From Bacteriovoracaceae bacterium (GTDB lineage: Bacteria > Bdellovibrionota > UBA1018): 5,020 nucleotides of DNA. The notes under the pieces were generated by a model. It did no database searches and was not told the DNA's origin. It saw nothing but the letters and a program-made list of their open reading frames with translations. Location of the stretch: assembly GCA_947500275.1 (NCBI GenBank), contig CANMSW010000181.1, positions 1 through 5,020 of the forward strand, in the 5' to 3' direction. Below, in pieces: positions 1 through 5,020 of this stretch; position 1 is the stretch's first letter, and each line of letters starts with the position of its first letter. Position numbers and translations under genes: made by a program.

Positions 1-580
1 CAGTTATTACTTCGGTGGCAAAGAAGGCCTCTATAAGGAATGCCTGACCCGCTTCGGGCAGGAGCGCTTCGAGTTTGCTGAGCGCATGCTCGCCTCCGTC
101 GACCCACACACGCTCACAACCGACGATTTTCGACTCCGACTCACGCTGTTTCTGTCTGAGTTCATCGAAGCGCACATGCGCGAGCCGGAAGTCAGTGGAA
201 TTCTGCATCGCGAGATTGCGTCGGGTTCGGAGATTCTTCTCGAAGGAATCAGCAGTATTTTTATTCGTCACTTCGAAGCCATTGTCCGCTTCCTGGTGAT
301 TGCGCAGAAGAAGAAAATCCTCCGCCAAGACCTCGACCCTCAGATCGCATCGGGACTTTTAATCAGCGGCGTCGTCCACCTCATGCGCATGGAGCCGATG
401 GCCAAAAAAACATATCAACGGTCTTTTTTCGATCCCGCCCAGCGAGGCGAACTCGCGCGCACAACCGTCGCGCTCTTTCTCGATGGCATCCTCATTCGCG
501 ATACAGACCAGAATAAAAAGAAAATCTCTTCAACCCGTCAACCCTCTAAAAATCCCGTAAAAACGGGAGGACTGTCATGA
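1..580 (+). CDS. TetR/AcrR-family transcriptional regulator, 5'-truncated by window edge
   Basis: Probable ligand-responsive repressor of the efflux genes that follow it. The first complete codon is at 2, and 192 residues are visible up to the TGA at 578-580; the start codon and most of the helix-turn-helix are outside the window. The first visible residues, SYYFGGKEGLYKECL, match the conserved end of the TetR recognition helix and the next helix (family pattern YYxFGxKExLY; E. coli CecR/YbiH has a very similar segment). Residues about 30-165 look all-helical, as expected for the variable ligand-binding and dimerisation domain, with the hydrophobic helix VSGILHREIASG and a later helix LLISGVVHLMRM. 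The last ~20 residues are a basic, probably disordered tail rich in Lys, Ser and Pro. The stop overlaps the channel gene start by 4 nt, so the regulator is co-transcribed with its presumed targets and probably controls its own operon. The family is confident; the effector is unknown and the CecR resemblance is only suggestive. Confidence 0.9.
   Translation, partial: SYYFGGKEGLYKECLTRFGQERFEFAERMLASVDPHTLTTDDFRLRLTLFLSEFIEAHMREPEVSGILHREIASGSEILLEGISSIFIRHFEAIVRFLVIAQKKKILRQDLDPQIASGLLISGVVHLMRMEPMAKKTYQRSFFDPAQRGELARTTVALFLDGILIRDTDQNKKKISSTRQPSKNPVKTGGLS
553..568 (+). promoter_or_regulatory. Inverted repeat / RNA hairpin overlapping the channel gene's ribosome binding site
   Basis: TCCCGT (553-558) and ACGGGA (563-568) are perfect reverse complements separated by an AAAA loop, giving a 6-bp stem with four G-C pairs. 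The 3' arm contains GGGA of the Shine-Dalgarno GGGAGG (565-570) of the gene starting at 577. In mRNA the hairpin would hide that site until a ribosome finishing the TetR gene (stop at 578-580) melts it. The repeat is seen directly; the coupling role is inferred. There is no U-tract after the stem, so it is not an intrinsic terminator. A short protein-binding dyad is an alternative. Confidence 0.45.
565..570 (+). promoter_or_regulatory. Strong ribosome binding site for the TolC-like gene
   Basis: GGGAGG ends 6 nt before the ATG at 577, an ideal Shine-Dalgarno spacing, and fixes that ATG as the start of the channel gene. It lies inside the coding sequence of the upstream TetR gene and partly inside the stem described at 553-568. 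Confidence 0.8.
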
Positions 581-2079
581 AGCTCCAAACCACACTCAGA
601 AAAAACCTTTCAATCTGGATCGGCTCAGCGGTTTCGATCCCCGCTCTCCTCGCCGTCGCCCAGGCGGGCGAAGCCCTCACTCTCAATCAATACCTCGATC
701 AGGTTGAGACCTCGAGCCCCGCTTTTTCATCGGCACGCGAATCTGAAGAAGCGGCGCGCCTGAAGGAAAATGAGGCGGACTTGGTCACGGGTCCGCAATT
801 CTTCGCCACGACCCAATGGGGTAAGGATGCGAGACAAGGTCTGTTTTTCAGATACGACTCAGTTGCGAACGATAGCTACGAGGTCGGCTTTCAGCAGCAG
901 TACTCATTCGGCCTCTCTGCAAAGCTTTCCTACTCCATGAACCGCTTTGAATATCAAGGCCTACCCGACGCCCTTCTCCTCACCAACACGGTCCTTGCCG
1001 CGCCCTTCTTCGAAGGAGCCCCGAAAATAGAAGTCTCTCAATCTCTGTGGAAGAACGCCTTCGGCTCAGAAACCAAGGCACTCGAAAAACAAATTCGATC
1101 AGCGAACGAAGCGCAGGCCCTTGGCGAAGCGTTGAAGCAGAAAATGACTCGCGTCGAGGCGGAAGGCGCTTATTGGCGGCTCGCACTCTCGCGCGAAGCG
1201 CTCAAAGTAGCAGAAGAAACACTCATCCGTGCGCGGAAGCTTTCCGAGTGGAGCGGGAAACGTGCCGCCCTCGGACTGGGAGATCGCTCCGACGCTCTTC
1301 AAGGACAAGCGGCAGTTCGCTTGCGCGAGCTTCAACTTCAGTCTGCCCAAGACGATGAACGCGCTGCACGCCAAGGCTTCAACACCTCACGCGGCCGTAG
1401 CGGATCGGAAGTGAACGAAACGCTCGATAAACTCGAAGCAGCTTCCCCTGCGCCTCAACTCGAAGGATTTGAAACCTTCGTCGGCGCCTCGGGCGAAAAA
1501 ATCCCCGTCCGCGAAGATATTCAAGCCTCGGAAGAACTCCTCCATGTTTCAGAAGCGACTTCTGAAATTGGAAAAGCGAGGAATACTCCCACTCTAGAAC
1601 TCGTCGCCTCCGGCTCCCTCTTCAGCCGTGAAGATAATATGGGTGCCGCCCTTTCAAGCTCGTTTGGGACTGATCAACCCCAATATGGCGCAGGTATTCG
1701 CTTTGTTCTTCCACTCGACTACGGCTCTTGGAGTGGCGCACGCGAGGGATATCAACGCGACATTTCTGCAGCAGAAAAGAATCTACTCCGTCGCCGACTT
1801 GAAGTTGAACAAGAGTGGTTGGACCTCAAACATCGCTTGTCGGAATCCATGAGTCGCTTGAAAGTCGCCCGCGAACTCGAATCGACTCAAAAAGAGAAGT
1901 CCGACTTTGAGCGAGATCGGTTAGCCCGAGGCCGATCGACGACCTATCAAGCGCTCATGTTTGAAGAAGACTATGCTCAAGCGAGACTCACTCGCTTACG
2001 TCACCAGTTCGAATCGCTCACGATCGCCATTCGTATGAAAAGCTTTCAACCCCTTGCTCAAAAAGCAAAAACGGAGTGA
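577..2079 (+). CDS. TolC-family outer-membrane efflux channel protein
   Basis: Outer-membrane/periplasmic channel that would form a trimeric exit duct for the RND pump encoded next. The 500-aa product is close to TolC in size. Residues 1-30 look like a Sec signal peptide: basic start with R8 and K9, a hydrophobic stretch at 11-28, and an AQA cleavage motif before G31. There is no lipobox cysteine and no cysteine anywhere, so it is TolC-like rather than an OprM/NodT-type lipoprotein. It shows the duplicated OEP (PF02321) architecture. Repeat 1 starts with LTLNQYLDQV (34-43), has an aromatic beta-rich segment at about 74-155, then long charged helices at about 163-270 with the signature GLGDRSDALQGQ (233-244). 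Repeat 2 starts near 311 and has a beta segment at about 338-382, then helices at 385-485 with the matching signature GRSTTYQALMFEEDYAQA (452-469). The start is supported by GGGAGG 6 nt upstream; the gene overlaps the TetR stop by 4 nt and ends 6 nt before the pump gene. The family is confident, the substrate unknown. Confidence 0.93.
   Translation: MKLQTTLRKNLSIWIGSAVSIPALLAVAQAGEALTLNQYLDQVETSSPAFSSARESEEAARLKENEADLVTGPQFFATTQWGKDARQGLFFRYDSVANDSYEVGFQQQYSFGLSAKLSYSMNRFEYQGLPDALLLTNTVLAAPFFEGAPKIEVSQSLWKNAFGSETKALEKQIRSANEAQALGEALKQKMTRVEAEGAYWRLALSREALKVAEETLIRARKLSEWSGKRAALGLGDRSDALQGQAAVRLRELQLQSAQDDERAARQGFNTSRGRSGSEVNETLDKLEAASPAPQLEGFETFVGASGEKIPVREDIQASEELLHVSEATSEIGKARNTPTLELVASGSLFSREDNMGAALSSSFGTDQPQYGAGIRFVLPLDYGSWSGAREGYQRDISAAEKNLLRRRLEVEQEWLDLKHRLSESMSRLKVARELESTQKEKSDFERDRLARGRSTTYQALMFEEDYAQARLTRLRHQFESLTIAIRMKSFQPLAQKAKTE
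2073..2076 (+). promoter_or_regulatory. Ribosome binding site for the RND pump gene
   Basis: GGAG lies at the very end of the channel gene, 9 nt before the ATG at 2086. An in-frame TGA at 2077-2079 rules out a start further upstream. An out-of-frame ATG at 2079-2081 overlaps that stop but sits only 2 nt from GGAG and leads to a stop after 10 codons. The 2086 start is therefore preferred, and it also gives the canonical RND N-terminus. Confidence 0.7.
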
Positions 2080-2085
2080 TGTGTC

Positions 2086-5020
2086 ATGACTCTCGCCGAT
2101 CTCTCAATTAAAAGACCTACTTTCATCACCGCAGTCATCATCCTGATGATTGCAGCGGGCCTGGTTGCCATGCGCGGCCTGGGCGTGGACCTCTTCCCGA
2201 ATATCACTTTCCCGGTCGTCACCATCACCACACCCTACCCTGGTGCGGGACCGTCGGAAATGGAAACCCTGGTATCGCGACCGATCGAGGATGAGCTCAG
2301 CACGCTCTCAGGAATGAAGCGCCTGAGTTCCATCAGCCAAGAGGGCGTCAGCATCGTCGTCGCCGAATTCACGCTCGAAACCGACGTCAAATTCGCCGAG
2401 CAACAAGTTCGCGACCGAGTCGCTGCAACGAAACGTAAACTCCCGATCGATGTCAAAGAGCCCACGATTCGCCGGATTGACCCGGCCGACCAGCCTGTCG
2501 TGATCTTCTCGATCACTGCAGACCAAATGGAAGCGGGAAAACTCTACGACTTAGCAAACGAAGTCGTTCGCCCGCGCTTAGAACAGGTCAGTCAAGTCGG
2601 CTTAGTCGAAGTCGTTGGCGGCCGTAAGCGCGAAATCCACGTCGCCCTGGATCGTGACAAACTGAAACGCGCTGAGCTCTCGGCAGGATTCATCGCCCAG
2701 CGCTTAGGCTCAGCGGGCGAAAACGTACCCGTGGGAACCGTCGAAGAAGGAACCAAAGAAACCGTCCTTCGAACGATCGGTCAGTTCAAATCTTTGAAAG
2801 ACATCGAGAACACGCTCGTTAATCTTTTTGGAAATGATGTTCCGGTCACCGTCAAAGATGTAGGCACCGTGGTTGATACCCTGGCCGACGAGAACGCGAA
2901 GACGTTCTTGAACGGAAACTCCACTCTCTTCATCTATGCGTTTCGCCAAAGCGGCGCGAACACTATCGCAGTCGTCGATGGACTGAAAAAACGCGTCGAT
3001 CAAATCAATGCGGAGCTCGAGTCCAAAGGGGCCAAACTCACGGTTGTCCGTGACGGCAGCACCTGGATTCGCGCGAACGTCACAGACGTCAAAGAGTCCA
3101 TTTTCATCGGAATCATTCTTGCCGTCATTGTCGTGTACTTGTTCCTTGCGAACGGACGCTCGACCATCATCACGGGACTTGCGCTCCCGAACTCGCTCAT
3201 TGGCGCCTTCATTCTGATGGCGGCGGCAGGTTTCACGATCAATATCATGACCCTTCTTGCCTTGAGCTTGTCGGTCGGACTTCTCGTCGATGACGCGATC
3301 GTCGTGCGAGAAAATATTTTCCGGCACATCGAAATGGGAAAATCACCCAAGAAAGCAGCCCGCGAAGGCACGATCGAAGTGACACTTGCCGTTATCGCGA
3401 CCACATTTACCGTCATCGCAGTGTTCGGCCCCGTAGGCTTCCTCAAAGGAGTCGTCGGTCAATTCTTCCGAGAGTTCGGTCTTACGATCTGCTTTGCCAT
3501 GTTGATCTCGCTTTTCGATGCGTTGACCATTGCGCCCATGCTTTCGGCTTACTTCGCGGGAAAGCATAAAAAAGACGAGAAACCGAGCCGCCTCTATCAA
3601 CTCACCATCGGAAAAGTTCTGGGCTCCTTCTCACGCTTCCAAGATCGTCTCGAAGATAGCTACGAACGCCTTCTGAATTACACCGTCCGTAAACCGATTC
3701 GAGTCCTTGCGATCTCCTTTGTGATCTTCATTGTCTCAATGGCCTCGGTCGTTTTCGTTCCAAAAACGTTCTTGCCAACCCAGGATGCGGGCGAGTTCTC
3801 ACTCTCGATGGACTTACCTCCAGGCACGAGCCTTGAGCGAATGACTGAAGTTGCAGCCCAGATCGATCAAGTCGTTCGTAAAAACGCGGAAGTGCGAGTC
3901 GTCGCACTCACGGTTGGAAACCGAGAAGGAGCGGCAAACGTCGCTGACGCCTACGTGCAACTCATTCCGGCGAAAGAACGCTCGCTCAACACCAGCGGCG
4001 TAAAGGAAAAAATCCGCGGTCAACTCAAGGAGTTCGCGTTCGCCAACCCCGTCGTCAAAGATTACGACGCCGTGGGCGGCGGACAACGTCCCTTCCAGTT
4101 GAACTTCTTGGGCGATGACCAGAAAGTGCTTGAAGCCTACGCACAGAAATTCTTTGCGAAGTTCAAAAACGACGCGGCCCTCAAGGACGTGGATCTGAAT
4201 TTCCGCCCTGGAAAGCCTGAGTTCCAGGTCGTGCCCAACACAACCTCCATGCAGCGCTTGGGGATCTCGACCCTAGCGATGGGCGGCGAGCTGCGCGCGC
4301 AAGTGGAAGGAATCACACCCGTGAAATACCGCGAAGGGGGCCGAGAATACGACGTCCGTGTTCGCCTGAAAGACGAACAGCGGGATTTGAAATCGAACTT
4401 CAATCGAACCTTTGTTCCGAACGTCAACGGAAGCTTGGTTCCTCTTTCCTCGATTGCCCAAGGAGTCGATTCGAGCGGTCCCTCCAAAGTGAACCGACAG
4501 AACCGTGCGCGCTACGTCCAAGTGGGCGCTGATATCGCGCCAGGCGGCGGCCTGGGTGATATTATGAATAAGATGAAGACTGCGATCGACACCGATCCAG
4601 AACTCAAACTTCCTCCTGGCGTTACCTATGCGTTCGTTGGACAGGCTGAAAACTTCGAAGAACTCGCAACGAGCATGATGGTCGCCATGGGCTTCGGGGC
4701 ACTCTTCATCCTGCTCGTCTTGGCAAGCTTGTATGAATCGTTTGTCACTCCGTTAACGATCATGGTGGCATTGCCGCTTGCGATCTGCGGATCGATTGTG
4801 GCGCTCGCGATCACTCAGGAGTCTCTGAACATCTTCTCCATGATCGGCATCATCATGCTCTTGGGGGTCGCGACGAAGAACTCCATTTTGCTTGTTGACT
4901 ACACCAACCACCTGATCCGTGAGGAGCAGATGGATCCAGTCAAAGCGCTCATCCGAGCCGGACGCGTTCGCTTGCGGCCGATCTTGATGACGACAATGGC
5001 GTTGATCGCAGGAACTTTGC
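2086..5020 (+). CDS. RND-family efflux pump, HAE1/AcrB type inner-membrane transporter, 3'-truncated by window edge
   Basis: Proton-driven inner-membrane exporter (ACR_tran, PF00873). 978 codons are visible with no stop; the family is usually about 1,020-1,050 aa, so only the end of TM11, TM12 and the tail are missing. The N-terminus MTLADLSIKRPTFITAVIIL enters TM1 (about 11-30), followed by the porter motif VDLFPNITFPVVTITTPYPG. TM2-TM6 span about 338-487, with TM4 carrying GLLVDDAIVVREN (D402, D403, equivalent to AcrB D407/D408). TM7 lies at about 539-558, then the second periplasmic half begins with LPPGTSLERM (577-586). TM8-TM10 lie at about 866-940 with GVATKNSILLVDY (K931, equivalent to AcrB K940), and TM11 starts with RLRPILMT (R962 and T969, equivalent to AcrB R971/T978). 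The whole proton relay is intact, so the pump should be active. The segment matching AcrB's switch loop (about 611-623) has no phenylalanine. It starts 6 nt after the channel gene; no adaptor gene lies between. Heavy-metal (CusA) and SecDF-type RNDs are less likely given the HAE1-type sequence. Confidence 0.95.
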   Translation, partial: MTLADLSIKRPTFITAVIILMIAAGLVAMRGLGVDLFPNITFPVVTITTPYPGAGPSEMETLVSRPIEDELSTLSGMKRLSSISQEGVSIVVAEFTLETDVKFAEQQVRDRVAATKRKLPIDVKEPTIRRIDPADQPVVIFSITADQMEAGKLYDLANEVVRPRLEQVSQVGLVEVVGGRKREIHVALDRDKLKRAELSAGFIAQRLGSAGENVPVGTVEEGTKETVLRTIGQFKSLKDIENTLVNLFGNDVPVTVKDVGTVVDTLADENAKTFLNGNSTLFIYAFRQSGANTIAVVDGLKKRVDQINAELESKGAKLTVVRDGSTWIRANVTDVKESIFIGIILAVIVVYLFLANGRSTIITGLALPNSLIGAFILMAAAGFTINIMTLLALSLSVGLLVDDAIVVRENIFRHIEMGKSPKKAAREGTIEVTLAVIATTFTVIAVFGPVGFLKGVVGQFFREFGLTICFAMLISLFDALTIAPMLSAYFAGKHKKDEKPSRLYQLTIGKVLGSFSRFQDRLEDSYERLLNYTVRKPIRVLAISFVIFIVSMASVVFVPKTFLPTQDAGEFSLSMDLPPGTSLERMTEVAAQIDQVVRKNAEVRVVALTVGNREGAANVADAYVQLIPAKERSLNTSGVKEKIRGQLKEFAFANPVVKDYDAVGGGQRPFQLNFLGDDQKVLEAYAQKFFAKFKNDAALKDVDLNFRPGKPEFQVVPNTTSMQRLGISTLAMGGELRAQVEGITPVKYREGGREYDVRVRLKDEQRDLKSNFNRTFVPNVNGSLVPLSSIAQGVDSSGPSKVNRQNRARYVQVGADIAPGGGLGDIMNKMKTAIDTDPELKLPPGVTYAFVGQAENFEELATSMMVAMGFGALFILLVLASLYESFVTPLTIMVALPLAICGSIVALAITQESLNIFSMIGIIMLLGVATKNSILLVDYTNHLIREEQMDPVKALIRAGRVRLRPILMTTMALIAGTL

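Noticed and set aside
404..428. A7 run and T6 run that could suggest a slippery site or a weak terminator inside tetR
   Set aside because: The A-run is phased GCC AAA AAA ACA, not the X XXY YYZ pattern for -1 frameshifting; the TetR frame continues normally to its stop, and an A/T-only stem is not a terminator.
1047..1358. 103-aa plus-strand frame inside the channel gene
   Set aside because: It overlaps the TolC-family helical domain in another frame, is dominated by Arg and Ser, and has no matching family; the channel reading frame explains this DNA.
2054..2068. Inverted repeat TTGCT/AGCAA with a 5-nt loop just before the pump gene's ribosome binding site
   Set aside because: Only 5 bp with two G-C pairs, it does not cover the GGAG and has no U-tract, so it is neither a convincing terminator nor a sequestering hairpin; it could easily be chance.
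2074..2092. GAGT...ACTC complementarity flanking the pump gene start, and the GTCATGAC palindrome around its ATG
   Set aside because: A 4-bp stem with an 11-nt loop is too weak to call, and an 8-bp palindrome is expected by chance in a sequence of this size.
2079..2111. Out-of-frame ATG overlapping the channel stop (TGATG) that opens a 10-codon frame
   Set aside because: Its ATG is only 2 nt from GGAG, it ends at TAA 2109-2111, and the in-phase start at 2086 gives the conserved RND N-terminus.
2710..3446. Long minus-strand open frames (205 aa and 148 aa) opposite the RND gene
   Set aside because: They lie fully antisense to a strongly conserved pump sequence, have compositions (Asp/Arg-rich, low-complexity) typical of reverse-frame shadows, and show no recognisable domain or ribosome binding site.

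Overview
The window is a stretch of a drug/solute-efflux operon from a diderm (Gram-negative) bacterium. All genes lie on the + strand, tightly packed, in the order TetR-type repressor (5' end cut off by the window), TolC-type outer-membrane channel (complete, 500 aa), and RND inner-membrane pump of the HAE1/AcrB type (978 codons visible, 3' end cut off). Base composition looks to be in the mid-50s % GC by eye. An outer-membrane channel and an RND pump require an outer membrane. The proteins are not close enough to any named enterobacterial or pseudomonad protein for me to name a genus. A Bdellovibrionota-like or other non-enteric proteobacterial-grade host is only a guess.

Layout: 1-580 holds the last part of the DNA-binding domain and the whole ligand-binding domain of the TetR regulator. 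Its stop codon overlaps the start of the channel gene (ATGA, 577-580). 577-2079 is the channel gene. A 6-nt gap follows, then the RND gene runs from 2086 past the window edge. No gene-free stretch exceeds a few bases. There is no terminator, tRNA, rRNA, IS element, CRISPR array or long repeat. The operon promoter and TetR operator must lie upstream of the window.

How it works together: the RND trimer would use the proton-motive force (its Asp-Asp/Lys/Arg/Thr relay is intact) to pull substrate from the periplasm or inner membrane and pass it to the TolC-like channel for export. Such pumps normally also need a periplasmic adaptor (membrane fusion protein), and none lies between these genes, so it must be encoded upstream, downstream or elsewhere. 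Because the TetR gene is in the same transcription unit and overlaps the channel gene, the likely logic is an autoregulated operon in which substrate binding to TetR relieves repression of both regulator and pump.

The least ordinary detail is a perfect 6-bp inverted repeat at 553-568 that would bury most of the channel gene's Shine-Dalgarno sequence. Together with the ATGA overlap, it looks like a translational-coupling device. Otherwise this is a conventional efflux locus, and I do not see evidence of a previously undescribed system.
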